A stretch of DNA of 64,000 nucleotides. It comes from CAZRHR01 sp964599915 (GTDB lineage Bacteria; Bacteroidota; Bacteroidia; CAIKAF01). The position numbers and the translations under genes are program-made. The stretch spans positions 1-64,000 of the forward strand of contig CAZRHR010000004.1 in the NCBI GenBank assembly GCA_964599915.1, read 5' to 3'. This document shows, in pieces, positions 7,772-16,600 of this stretch. Within the stretch, counting starts at the first letter, position 1. The number at the start of each line of letters is the position of its first letter. The notes under the pieces were generated by a model. The model saw nothing but the letters and a program-made list of their open reading frames with translations. It was not told the origin of the DNA and made no database searches.

Positions 7772-8707
7772 ATGGAACATGCTTCGGAAGCCACTTCACC
7801 TGATGTAGTCGCTTTTCTGCACTATATACTTCAAGAAAAAAGGTATAGTGTGCATACATATACAGCTTATCATAAAGACCTGGACGCGTTCCGGGTTTTT
7901 TTGTTTGGCGAAAGTCAAGGAGATGTTCCATTGTACCAAGCTTCCCAAGGGCAAATTCGGGATTGGATGGTCAATGGATTACAACAGGGATTATCACGAA
8001 GAACACTTGCCCGCAGGGCTGCTACTTTAAGAAGTTATTTTGGGTTTGCCCGAAGGCAAGGTTGGATTACGTCCGATCCCATGACTGGTATCCGACTTCC
8101 GAAGCCAGAAAAGCGCAATCCTGATTTTTTACCCCAAAGGATTTTACCACAGTTGGTGGCATTGCTTTCTAACGAAACCGACTATTTTGGGGTGCAGGAC
8201 AAAACCATGGTTTTATTGTTTCTTTTTACTGGAATGCGCCGTGCTGAGCTAACGGGGCTGAAGGTGGGTGCGGTAGATTTGTCCCGTAAAGAAATAAGGG
8301 TTATGGGTAAGCGTTCTAAAATGCGGGTGATTCCGTTGCATCCGGCCATGGTGGAACAATTAAAGGTTTTTATCTCGGAGAAGGAGACCTTTCTTGGTGA
8401 AAATGTAACGGCTGGAATGCCATTATTCATTGGACTGGACGGTGCATCCATTTCGGGTGCTGCCGTATATAGGAAGGTTGTGTATTGGTTGGGTATGGTG
8501 ACGCCGGCGACCTATCGCGGTCCCCATTTGTTGCGACATAGCTTTGCTACGTGGATGCTGGATCAAGGCGCAGGTATAGAGACGGTGAGGGAATTGTTAG
8601 GGCATACGAGTTTAGCGGCGACCCAAGTGTATACACACACGAGTTTGGAGAAATTAAGACGCGCGTACCAGCGTGCCCATCCGAAAGGTGGGGGAGGGGA
8701 GAAATAA
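7772..8707 (+). CDS. xerC: tyrosine recombinase, XerC/XerD family
   Basis: A 311-residue site-specific recombinase. The N-terminal SAM-like core-binding domain covers about residues 10-100 and the catalytic domain 120-300. All catalytic residues are present: R156 (TGMRRAEL), K180 (GKRSK), H252 and R255 (HLLRHSFAT), H278 (LLGHTSL) and the nucleophile Y287 (TQVYTH). Full family length and the housekeeping position directly behind rpsU argue for a chromosomal dimer-resolution type Xer protein and not a mobile-element integrase. Whether it is the XerC or XerD partner cannot be told from this window. In many relatives a hibernation factor gene (hpf/raiA) follows; here the tRNA cluster follows directly. 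Confidence 0.92.
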   Translation: MEHASEATSPDVVAFLHYILQEKRYSVHTYTAYHKDLDAFRVFLFGESQGDVPLYQASQGQIRDWMVNGLQQGLSRRTLARRAATLRSYFGFARRQGWITSDPMTGIRLPKPEKRNPDFLPQRILPQLVALLSNETDYFGVQDKTMVLLFLFTGMRRAELTGLKVGAVDLSRKEIRVMGKRSKMRVIPLHPAMVEQLKVFISEKETFLGENVTAGMPLFIGLDGASISGAAVYRKVVYWLGMVTPATYRGPHLLRHSFATWMLDQGAGIETVRELLGHTSLAATQVYTHTSLEKLRRAYQRAHPKGGGGEK

Positions 8708-8733
8708 AAAAGAGAAAAAAAGTAGCCAGAATG

Positions 8734-8764
8734 TTTGCAGGTATCGAAACTCTGATTATTTTTG
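8734..8764 (+). promoter_or_regulatory. consensus promoter for the tRNA-Thr/Tyr cluster
   Basis: TTTG (8734-8737), exactly 19 bases, then TATTTTTG (8757-8764). The first tRNA begins 19 bases downstream. The element starts 27 bases after the xerC stop, so the tRNAs do not depend on read-through. Confidence 0.85.
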
Positions 8765-8782
8765 CAGCCCTTAAAGGGAAAA

Positions 8783-8856
8783 GCCGGTGTAGCTCAGTTG
8801 GCCAGAGCAGCTGATTTGTAATCAGCTGGTCGGGGGTTCGAATCCCTCCACCGGCT
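8783..8856 (+). tRNA. tRNA-Thr (TGT)
   Basis: A 74-nt cloverleaf. Acceptor GCCGGTG pairs with CACCGGC, the anticodon arm is GCTGA-TTTGTAA-TCAGC (anticodon TGT), and the T-arm is GGGGGTTCGAATCCCTC. CCA is not encoded. Confidence 0.97.
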
Positions 8857-8886
8857 CTGTTCTTTACGTATCGAAAGAAAAAAAAT

Positions 8887-8969
8887 GGGGAGATACCCAA
8901 GCGGCCAACGGGGGCAGACTGTAAATCTGCTGTCATACGACTTCGTAGGTTCGAATCCTGCTCTCCCCA
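8887..8969 (+). tRNA. tRNA-Tyr (GTA)
   Basis: An 83-nt class II tRNA with a long variable arm. Acceptor GGGGAGA pairs with TCTCCCC, and the anticodon arm GCAGA-CTGTAAA-TCTGC carries GTA. It sits 30 bases after tRNA-Thr. Confidence 0.96.
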
Positions 8970-8986
8970 CTATTTTTTGTAGAAAG

Positions 8987-9018
8987 TTTGCATAGTAGGG
9001 ATACACTCCCTACTTTTG
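8987..9018 (+). promoter_or_regulatory. promoter ahead of tRNA-Gly
   Basis: TTTG (8987-8990), 20 bases, then TACTTTTG (9011-9018), a near-consensus Bacteroidota promoter. tRNA-Gly begins 17 bases later. It may also drive the downstream tRNA-Thr(GGT) and tuf, for which no separate promoter is obvious. Confidence 0.75.
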
Positions 9019-9035
9019 CAGGCTGAAAACAAGAA

Positions 9036-9108
9036 GCGGGAGTAGCTCAGCTGGTAGAGCGATAGCCTTCCAAGCTATAGGTCGCGAGTTCGAACCTCGT
9101 CTCCCGCT
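9036..9108 (+). tRNA. tRNA-Gly (TCC)
   Basis: A 73-nt cloverleaf. Acceptor GCGGGAG pairs with CTCCCGC, the anticodon loop is CTTCCAA (anticodon TCC), and the T-loop is GTTCGAACC. Confidence 0.97.
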
Positions 9109-9161
9109 CAAAAATATACATCTGCAATAGCAGATGTTTCGTTCTTTATGCTAATTTATTA

Positions 9162-9234
<73 letters not shown>

Positions 9235-9285
9235 CTGAATTTTCTACTCTAGTTTAAACGCTCAACCGGTTCAAATCTCTGCAAC

Positions 9286-10473
9286 ATGGCAAAAGAGAAT
9301 TTTAAGCGGACCAAACCCCACGTAAACATTGGGACAATTGGTCACGTCGACCACGGAAAAACAACCTTGACCGCAGCAATTACAAATGTACTTGCCGCTG
9401 ACGGTCTGGCGCAGCTCCGTTCATTCGATTCAATCGACAATGCTCCTGAAGAAAAGGAGCGCGGTATTACCATTAATACTTCCCACGTGGAGTATGAAAC
9501 TGGAAACCGCCACTATGCACACGTTGACTGTCCTGGTCACGCTGACTATGTAAAGAACATGGTAACAGGTGCTGCCCAGATGGACGGCGCTATTCTCGTA
9601 GTAGCAGCTACCGATGGTCCGATGCCACAAACCCGCGAACACATCCTTCTTGCCCGTCAGGTAGGTGTACCTCGTATCGTGGTTTTTATGAACAAAGTAG
9701 ACATGGTAGACGATGCAGAATTGCTCGAACTGGTTGAAATGGAAATCCGCGAATTATTAAGCTTCTACGATTATGATGGAGATAACACTCCAGTAATCCA
9801 AGGTTCTGCACTTGGTGCATTGAACGGTGAAGGTAAGTGGGTGGACACTGTAAAAGCTCTTATGGCTTCTGTAGATGAATACATTCCTCTTCCTCCACGT
9901 GATGTTGAGAAGCCTTTCCTTATGCCTATCGAAGACGTATTCTCCATCACAGGTCGTGGTACTGTAGCTACCGGCCGTATCGAAACTGGTGTTGTAAACT
10001 CCGGTGAAGAGGTGGAAATCGTAGGTATGCAAGAAGACAAAATGAAAACGGTGGTTACCGGAGTAGAAATGTTCCGTAAAATCCTAGACCGTGGTGAGGC
10101 TGGTGATAACGTAGGTTTACTCCTTCGTGGTATTGACAAGAACAATATCCGTCGTGGTATGGTTATTGCAAAACCAAATTCCATCACGCCACATACCGAA
10201 TTCAAAGCTGAGATCTACGTATTGAAGAAAGAAGAAGGTGGTCGTCACACTCCTTTCCACAACAGATACCGTCCTCAGTTTTACCTTCGTACCACTGACG
10301 TAACCGGTGAGATTGTTCTTCCGGAGGGACGTGAGATGGTCATGCCAGGTGACAACGTAACCATTACGGTGAAGTTGATTGTACCTGTAGCCATGGACCG
10401 TGGTTTACGTTTCGCTATCCGCGAGGGTGGCCGTACCGTAGGTGCAGGTCAGGTTACTGAGATTATCAGCTAA
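9286..10473 (+). CDS. tuf: translation elongation factor Tu
   Basis: A 395-residue GTPase that delivers aminoacyl-tRNA to the ribosome. The G1 motif GHVDHGKT is at 19-26, with RGITIN (switch I), DCPGHADY (G3) and NKVD (G4) following. Domain II/III motifs such as GRGTVATGR and GGRTVGAGQV complete the protein. Full-length and intact. It lies in the conserved tRNA-Thr/Tyr/Gly/Thr - tuf - tRNA-Trp - secE order of the phylum and is followed by a strong terminator. Confidence 0.99.
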   Translation: MAKENFKRTKPHVNIGTIGHVDHGKTTLTAAITNVLAADGLAQLRSFDSIDNAPEEKERGITINTSHVEYETGNRHYAHVDCPGHADYVKNMVTGAAQMDGAILVVAATDGPMPQTREHILLARQVGVPRIVVFMNKVDMVDDAELLELVEMEIRELLSFYDYDGDNTPVIQGSALGALNGEGKWVDTVKALMASVDEYIPLPPRDVEKPFLMPIEDVFSITGRGTVATGRIETGVVNSGEEVEIVGMQEDKMKTVVTGVEMFRKILDRGEAGDNVGLLLRGIDKNNIRRGMVIAKPNSITPHTEFKAEIYVLKKEEGGRHTPFHNRYRPQFYLRTTDVTGEIVLPEGREMVMPGDNVTITVKLIVPVAMDRGLRFAIREGGRTVGAGQVTEIIS

Positions 10474-10487
10474 TTTAACCATAACTG

Positions 10488-10535
10488 AACGGTTGGTGTC
10501 ACCCCCGAAGTATTCGGGACACCAACCGTTTTTTT
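10488..10535 (+). terminator. strong rho-independent terminator/attenuator between tuf and tRNA-Trp
   Basis: A 13-bp stem AACGGTTGGTGTC with GACACCAACCGTT continues into an inner CCCGAA/TTCGGG helix and is followed by seven T residues (10529-10535). The T-run ends at the base directly before tRNA-Trp, so the tRNA and the secE-rpoC genes lie immediately downstream of the terminator. Confidence 0.9.
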
Positions 10536-10606
10536 ACGGGTGTAGTTCAAGGGTAGAATAGTGGTCTCCAAAACCATTGATCCTGGTTCGAATCCGGGCA
10601 CCCGTG
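10536..10606 (+). tRNA. tRNA-Trp (CCA)
   Basis: A 71-nt cloverleaf. Acceptor ACGGGTG pairs with CACCCGT, discriminator G, the anticodon loop is CTCCAAA (anticodon CCA) and the T-loop is GTTCGAATC. It begins at the last T of the upstream terminator and ends 19 bases before secE. Confidence 0.97.
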
Positions 10607-10625
10607 CAAAGCCAGAGGAAATCAA

Positions 10626-10823
10626 GTGAAAATAAGAACATACATACAGGAAAGCTACGAAGAGCTAATCAACAAGGTATCTTGGCCTACATGGAAAGAA
10701 CTTCAGGGAAGTTCCATCGTGGTTTTGGTAGCTTCGTTGCTCATTGCCCTGGTCGTATTTGCCATGGATTCCGTTTTTTCTCGGGTCCTTCGGTTGATTT
10801 ATCAGTCATTGTTTGGTAATTAA
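10626..10823 (+). CDS. secE: protein translocase subunit SecE
   Basis: A 65-residue single-span SecE of the short Bacteroidota type. The amphipathic N-terminal helix contains the conserved VSWPTWKEL motif (18-26), and a membrane helix spans about residues 30-52. It stabilises SecY in the translocon. Translation starts at a GTG at 10626; no ATG in this frame fits the family. It follows tRNA-Trp and precedes nusG by 11 bases. Confidence 0.96.
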   Translation: MKIRTYIQESYEELINKVSWPTWKELQGSSIVVLVASLLIALVVFAMDSVFSRVLRLIYQSLFGN

Positions 10824-10834
10824 ACGAAATTCCT

Positions 10835-11383
10835 ATGGCAGACACGATAATGAAATGGTACGTGGTTCGCGTAATCAGCGGCCAAGAAAAGAAAATCAAA
10901 CAGCACATCGAAACGGAAGTTAGACGTGCAGGTTTATCCGATTTTCTTGCCCAAATACTGATTCCCACGGAAAAGATTTATCAAATCCGCAAAGGGAAAA
11001 AAATATCCAAAGAACAAAGCCTGTATCCAGGTTATTTGTTTTTGGAGGCTTCTTTGGTGGGGGAATTGCCTCACATCATTGATAACGTTCCTGGGGTGAT
11101 TTATTTCCTCGGGGAAAAAGGTGGGAACGCCGTTCCATTGTCCCAGTCCGAAGTAAATCGGATGTTGGGCAAAATGGATGAATTGGCCGATCAGGACGAA
11201 GAAATGTCCATTCCTTACATTGTAGGTGAAACAGTGAAGGTAATTGATGGCCCATTTAATAGCTTCCACGGTACCATCGAGGAAATCAATGAAGAAAAGA
11301 AGAAGCTTAAAGTGGTAGTGAAAATCTTCGGTCGTAAAACACCGGTTGAATTAAGCTACATGCAAGTAGAAAAAGAGAACTGA
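10835..11383 (+). CDS. nusG: transcription termination/antitermination factor NusG
   Basis: A 182-residue protein. The N-terminal NGN domain begins with MKWYVVRVISGQEKK and carries the LYPGYLFLEA segment. A C-terminal KOW domain follows (VKVIDGPFNSFHGTIEEI). NusG binds RNA polymerase and couples it to the ribosome or Rho. It sits in the universally conserved secE-nusG-rplK order. Length is typical. The ATG at 10835 is retained; a second ATG six codons later (MKWYVVR) is the alternative start. Confidence 0.98.
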   Translation: MADTIMKWYVVRVISGQEKKIKQHIETEVRRAGLSDFLAQILIPTEKIYQIRKGKKISKEQSLYPGYLFLEASLVGELPHIIDNVPGVIYFLGEKGGNAVPLSQSEVNRMLGKMDELADQDEEMSIPYIVGETVKVIDGPFNSFHGTIEEINEEKKKLKVVVKIFGRKTPVELSYMQVEKEN

Positions 11384-11401
11384 GTTTAACTAACACCAAA
11401 C

Positions 11402-11845
11402 ATGGCCAAAGAAGTTACAGGCTTTATTAAACTCCAAGTAAAAGGGAACCAAGCGAACCCTTCACCCCCCATTGGACCTGCTCTAGGTTCTAAGGGTGTG
11501 AACATCATGGAGTTTTGTAAGCAATTTAATGCCCGTACACAAGATCAACCCGGAAAGGTTCTTCCTGTTGTAATTACGGTTTATGCAGATAAGTCTTTCG
11601 ATTTTATCATTAAAAGTCCTCCGGTACCCATTTTGTTAATGGAGGCTTGTAAATTGAAAGGTGGCTCCGCCGAACCTAACCGTAAAAAGGTTGGCGCTGT
11701 GGACTGGAATCAAGTCCGCGAAATCGCCCAAATCAAAATGAATGACCTAAACTGCTTTACCGTTGATTCTGCCATGCGCATGGTCGCCGGAACAGCACGT
11801 AGCATGGGTATCACCGTAGAAGGAGATTTTCCTTCTTCAAATTAA
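11402..11845 (+). CDS. rplK: 50S ribosomal protein L11
   Basis: A 147-residue protein with the L11 N-terminal GFIKLQVKGNQANPSPPIGP segment and a C-terminal RNA-binding domain (GTARSMGITVEG) for the GTPase-associated centre of 23S rRNA. Full length. It is 18 bases after nusG and 8 bases before rplA. Confidence 0.99.
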   Translation: MAKEVTGFIKLQVKGNQANPSPPIGPALGSKGVNIMEFCKQFNARTQDQPGKVLPVVITVYADKSFDFIIKSPPVPILLMEACKLKGGSAEPNRKKVGAVDWNQVREIAQIKMNDLNCFTVDSAMRMVAGTARSMGITVEGDFPSSN

Positions 11846-11853
11846 AGCAAGAC

Positions 11854-12549
11854 ATGGCTCGTTTAACGAAAAACATGAAAATGGCCGTGGCTAAAGTGGA
11901 TGCTAACAAAGCATACACCTTGGAAGAAGCCACCGCATTACTTAAAGATATCACTTTTACAAAGTTCGACGCCAGTGTGGACATTGCAGTGCGTTTGGGT
12001 GTAGACCCACGTAAAGCTGACCAAATGGTGCGCGGTTCTGTGAAGCTTCCCCATGGAATTGGTAAAAGTGTTCGGGTGCTTGTGCTCTGCCCTCCTGACA
12101 AGGAAGAAGAAGCCAAAGCTGCCGGTGCCGATATGGTGGGTTTAGATGACTACATTGAGAAAATCAAAAATGGTTGGACCGACGTAGACGTTATTGTTAC
12201 GACTCCCTCCGTAATGGGTAAAGTGGGTGCACTTGGCCGTATCCTCGGCCCTCGTGGACTTATGCCTAACCCTAAAACTGGTACCGTTACCATGGAAGTA
12301 GGTAAAGCCGTAGAAGATGTGAAAGCTGGTAAAATCGACTTTAAAGTGGATAAAACTGGTATCGTTCACACCACCATCGGCCGCGCCTCTTTCACGCCAG
12401 ATAAATTGGTAGAAAATGCCAAAGAATTCTTGCAGGTAATTCAGAAGCTGAAGCCTTCTTCTTCAAAAGGTACTTATGTTCGCAGCATCGCGCTGTCTAC
12501 AACCATGAGTCCCTCAGTGAAAGTTGAGTCCAAAAACCTGGTGGGTTAA
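11854..12549 (+). CDS. rplA: 50S ribosomal protein L1
   Basis: A 231-residue L1 with the conserved LGRILGPRGLMPNPKTGTV motif (about 128-146) that contacts 23S rRNA helices of the L1 stalk. In many bacteria L1 also represses its own operon; no obvious L1 mRNA target could be recognised here by eye. Eight bases separate it from rplK. Confidence 0.99.
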   Translation: MARLTKNMKMAVAKVDANKAYTLEEATALLKDITFTKFDASVDIAVRLGVDPRKADQMVRGSVKLPHGIGKSVRVLVLCPPDKEEEAKAAGADMVGLDDYIEKIKNGWTDVDVIVTTPSVMGKVGALGRILGPRGLMPNPKTGTVTMEVGKAVEDVKAGKIDFKVDKTGIVHTTIGRASFTPDKLVENAKEFLQVIQKLKPSSSKGTYVRSIALSTTMSPSVKVESKNLVG

Positions 12550-12571
12550 CCTTTAAAGCTGATACAGCCCC

Positions 12572-13096
12572 ATGACCAAAGAACAGAAAAACCAAGTCAT
12601 TGATGAACTGGTAGAAGTACTTCAAAGCAGAGATGTCTTTTATCTGGTAGATACCCAAGGGATCACCGTGGCAAAAGTCAACCAACTGCGTAGAACTTGC
12701 TTCCAAAGGGACATCGGTGTACGTGTGGTAAAAAACACGCTCCTGAAAAAAGCCATGGAGCGGAGCGGTAAAGATTTTAGCGAGATTTTCCCTGTTTTAC
12801 ACGGAACTACCGCACTCTTTACTTCCGAAACCGGAAATGCTCCCGCCAAACTTTTAAAGGAGTTTCGCAAGGTGTCTGATAAATTAGTCCTCAAAGGCGC
12901 TTACGTGGAATCTGCAGTATTCATTGGTGAAAACCAATTGGAGAACCTTATTTCCATCAAGAGTCGCGAGGAACTTATCGCAGACATCGTGGCCATGCTC
13001 CAATCCCCCATCAACAATGTGGTGGGTGCCTTACGCGCCAATGGCGATCAGGGCGTAGCCGGATTGGTGAAAGCGCTCGAAGAACGCGCAGCCTAA
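12572..13096 (+). CDS. rplJ: 50S ribosomal protein L10
   Basis: A 174-residue L10 (stalk base) with the N-terminal motif FYLVDTQGITVAKVNQLR and the GTTALFTSE segment. The C-terminal helix binds L7/L12 dimers. Only 22 bases separate it from rplA, so the long L10-leader autoregulatory structure known from Proteobacteria and Firmicutes is not present directly upstream. Confidence 0.98.
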   Translation: MTKEQKNQVIDELVEVLQSRDVFYLVDTQGITVAKVNQLRRTCFQRDIGVRVVKNTLLKKAMERSGKDFSEIFPVLHGTTALFTSETGNAPAKLLKEFRKVSDKLVLKGAYVESAVFIGENQLENLISIKSREELIADIVAMLQSPINNVVGALRANGDQGVAGLVKALEERAA

Positions 13097-13148
13097 TGTT
13101 TCTTCATGTTGTTTAATTCATTTTTGAACCTTTTTAAATCCCATAATC

Positions 13149-13523
13149 ATGGCAGACCTTAAGGCATTAGCCGAACAACTGGTAAATCTGACCGTTAAAG
13201 ACGTAAAAGAACTCGCTGACATTCTCGAGAACGATTACGGTATTAAACCCGCTGCTGCTGCTATCGCAGTTGCTGCTGCAGGTGGTGGCGATGGTCCAGC
13301 CGTTGAAGAGAAAACCTCTTTCGACGTTATCTTAACCAACGCTGGTGGATCTAAGCTCAATGTAGTTAAAGTGGTGAAAGATCTTACCGGTCTCGGTTTG
13401 AAAGAAGCCAAAGAACTGGTTGACGGTGCTCCGAAGCCAGTAAAAGAGGGCGTTTCCAAAGAGGAAGCCGAATCTATCAAAGCGCAGCTTGTTGAAGCTG
13501 GTGCTGAAGTAGAAGTGAAGTAA
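13149..13523 (+). CDS. rplL: 50S ribosomal protein L7/L12
   Basis: A 124-residue acidic stalk protein. An N-terminal dimerisation domain, an Ala-rich hinge (about 36-48) and the C-terminal factor-binding domain with GLGLKEAKELVDGAPKPVKE are all present. It is separated from rpoB by a large hairpin at 13550-13592. Confidence 0.99.
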   Translation: MADLKALAEQLVNLTVKDVKELADILENDYGIKPAAAAIAVAAAGGGDGPAVEEKTSFDVILTNAGGSKLNVVKVVKDLTGLGLKEAKELVDGAPKPVKEGVSKEEAESIKAQLVEAGAEVEVK

Positions 13524-13549
13524 TTCACCCTACCCTCTAAGGGTATTTA

Positions 13550-13592
13550 AGACCATGCCCCGGTAGCCTAATGCGCTACCGGGCATTGGTCT
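13550..13592 (+). promoter_or_regulatory. long hairpin in the rplL-rpoB intergenic region
   Basis: An 18-base arm (13550-13567) pairs almost perfectly with 13575-13592, with one bulge on each side, around a 7-base loop. No U-run follows, so it is unlikely to be a full terminator. It resembles, in position, the rplL-rpoB attenuator/RNase III site of enterobacteria. Confidence 0.7.
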
Positions 13593-13653
13593 AAACTTGT
13601 TTTGTAGCCGAAATGTTTTTTTCCGCTTTTCTTTAACTTTCTTCCTACAACAT

Positions 13654-16600
13654 ATGGCTCAGGCCCAGCATACCACAGCTATCTCAAAACGGAAATCTTT
13701 CCAATCTACCCAACATCAGGTAGATTATCCCGATTTCCTCGAAGTTCAGTTGAAGTCATTCAAGGATTTCTTCCAACTCGAAACAACACCTGAAAACAGG
13801 ACAAAAGAAGGTCTTTTCGCCGTTTTTAATGAGAATTTTCCCATTACCGACGCGCGTAACCAATTTGTTCTCGAGTTCCTCGACTACTTCATCGACCCGC
13901 CCAGATACACCATTGACGAATGTATCGAGCGCGGCCTGACCTACAGCGTGCCCCTCAAGGCTAAACTTAAGCTGTATTGTACCGATCCGGAACACGAAGA
14001 CTTTGAAACTATTATCCAAGACGTGTACCTCGGAACCATTCCCTACATGACCCCCAAAGGGACTTTTGTAGTCAATGGCGCCGAACGCGTTATCGTTTCT
14101 CAGCTACACCGGTCACCTGGCGTTTTCTTCGGCCAAAGCCGACACGCCAATGGTACCAAATTGTATTCCGCAAGAATTATCCCCTTCAAAGGATCTTGGA
14201 TTGAATTTGCTACGGACATCAACAACGTGATGTTCGCATACATAGACCGGAAGAAAAAATTACCGGTTACTACCTTATTTCGTGCCATCGGATACGAAAC
14301 CGACAAAGACATTCTTGAAATCTTTGGACTGGCCGATGAAATTAAAGTCAATAAAGCCAACCTGAAAAAAATTGTTGGTCGCAAATTGGCTGCAAGGGTC
14401 ATCAAAACTTGGTTCCAAGACTTCGTTGATGATGATACTGGTGAAGTGGTCTCTATTGAGCGGAACGAGGTAATCCTCGACCGTGAAGTGGTCATCGAAG
14501 CCGATCACGTAGACCAAATCCTTGAGTCTGGTGTGAAAAGCATTATTATTCACCGCGAAGACCCAGGTACTGCTGACTTCAGTATCATTTACAATACCCT
14601 AGCTAAGGATACCACCAATTCTGAAATTGAAGCGGTTGAACACATCTATCGTGTGCTCAGAAATGCTGAACCGCCCGATGAAGAAACGGCCCGTGGTGTA
14701 CTTGAGAAACTCTTTTTCTCTGATAAGCGTTACGACCTCGGCGAGGTTGGACGTTTCCGTATCAACAGAAAATTGGGTCTTGATCTTAGCGCGGATGTCC
14801 GTGTTCTCACCAAGCAAGACATCATTGCAATCGTAAAACACCTTATTCAGCTTATTAACTCTAAAGCCAACGTAGATGACATCGACCACTTGTCGAATCG
14901 TCGTGTGCGTACCGTGGGTGAACAGCTTTATAACCAATTCGGTGTAGGTTTAGCACGTATGGCCCGTACCATTCGCGAAAGAATGAATGTGCGGGACAAT
15001 GAGGTATTCACGCCTGTGGACCTGATTAATGCCAAAACCCTTTCTTCCGTTATCAATTCCTTCTTTGGAACCAACCAGCTGAGCCAGTTTATGGATCAGA
15101 CCAACCCGTTGGCAGAGGTTACACACAAACGTCGTTTAAGTGCACTCGGTCCCGGTGGTCTTTCCCGTGAAAGAGCCGGTTTCGAGGTTCGTGACGTACA
15201 CTACACCCACTACGGTCGGTTATGTACCATCGAAACCCCAGAAGGTCCAAACATCGGTTTGATTTCTTCCCTTTGTGTTTATGCACGAATCAATAAACTA
15301 GGCTTTATTGAAACGCCTTATCGCAAGGTAGAAGAAGGACGGGTGAAATTGAATGATGACATCATTTACCTGAGCGCAGAAGAGGAAGAAGCCTCTATGA
15401 TTGCTCAAGCCAATGCGCATATTTCAGCGGATGGCTCATTCCAAGATACACGGGTTAAAGCGCGTTTCGAAGGTGATTTCCCCGTACCTACCCCCGATGA
15501 GGTAAAACTGATGGACGTTGCGCCAAACCAGATTGCTTCTATCGCAGCTTCTTTGATTCCATTCCTTGAGCATGATGATGCCAACCGTGCATTGATGGGC
15601 TCCAACATGATGCGCCAGGCCGTTCCTTTGGTTCGTCCTGAAGCACCAATCGTAGGAACAGGTTTGGAAGAACGTGTCGCCAAAGACTCTCGTCTGCTGC
15701 TCAATGCAGAATTTGACGGGGTGGTGGAGTACGTGGATGCCAACCGTGTTGCGATTCGTTACGAAAGAGACGACGCTGAAAAGCTCGTGAGCTTCGACGA
15801 TGATGTTGTTTCTTACAAACTCATTAAATTCCGTAAAACCAACCAAAATACCACCATTACCCTGAAGCCTATCGTGAAAAAAGGGCAAAGGGTTAGAAAA
15901 GGTGATGTGTTATGTGAAGGTTTTGGTACCCAAGATGGCGAATTAGCACTCGGACGTAACCTTTTGGTAGCTTTCATGCCATGGAAAGGATACAACTTCG
16001 AAGATGCTATTGTAATTTCTGAGCGTGTTGCACGTGAAGATATTTTCACTTCCATCCACATTGATGAATTCATCATGGAAGTGCGGGATACCAAAATGGG
16101 CCAAGAAGAACTCACCGCAGATATTCCAAACGTTTCTGAAGAAGCTACCCGCGATTTAGATGAAAATGGATTGATCCGCATTGGGGCCGAAGTGGTTCCA
16201 GGTGATATTCTTATTGGTAAGATTACTCCGAAAGGTGAATCTGATCCTACCCCCGAAGAGAAACTTTTACGTGCCATCTTTGGTGACAAAGCCGGTGATG
16301 TAAAAGATGCTTCGATGAAAGCGCCACCATCTTTATATGGGGTAGTGGTTGACAAGAAATTGTTCTCCAAATCCATTAAAGACCGCCGTGCCAAGGCTGA
16401 AGACAAGAAGGAAGTCGAATTGCTTGACAAAGAATATGACAAGGAATTCGGGCTGCTTCGTGAAAAATTGGTGAATAAGCTCATGCTGCTATTGGAAGGT
16501 AAAACTTGTAATGGCGTGTACAACAACCTTCGTGAGGAGGTGGTGAAGAAAGGCAGCAAATACACCAAGAAAAGCTTCAACAATTTGGATTTCGTGCATT

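Noticed and set aside
7772..8707. xerC-like gene considered as a mobile-element integrase
   Set aside because: It sits in a conserved housekeeping order behind rpsU and beside tRNA-tuf genes, with no att-like repeats or cargo.
8547..9006. Minus-strand reading frames of 129 and 70 codons across the tRNA-Thr/Tyr region
   Set aside because: They are antisense translations of tRNA genes (giving the familiar GGIRTPDQL-like and RWRDSNPRPADYKSAAL-like peptides), a known annotation artefact.
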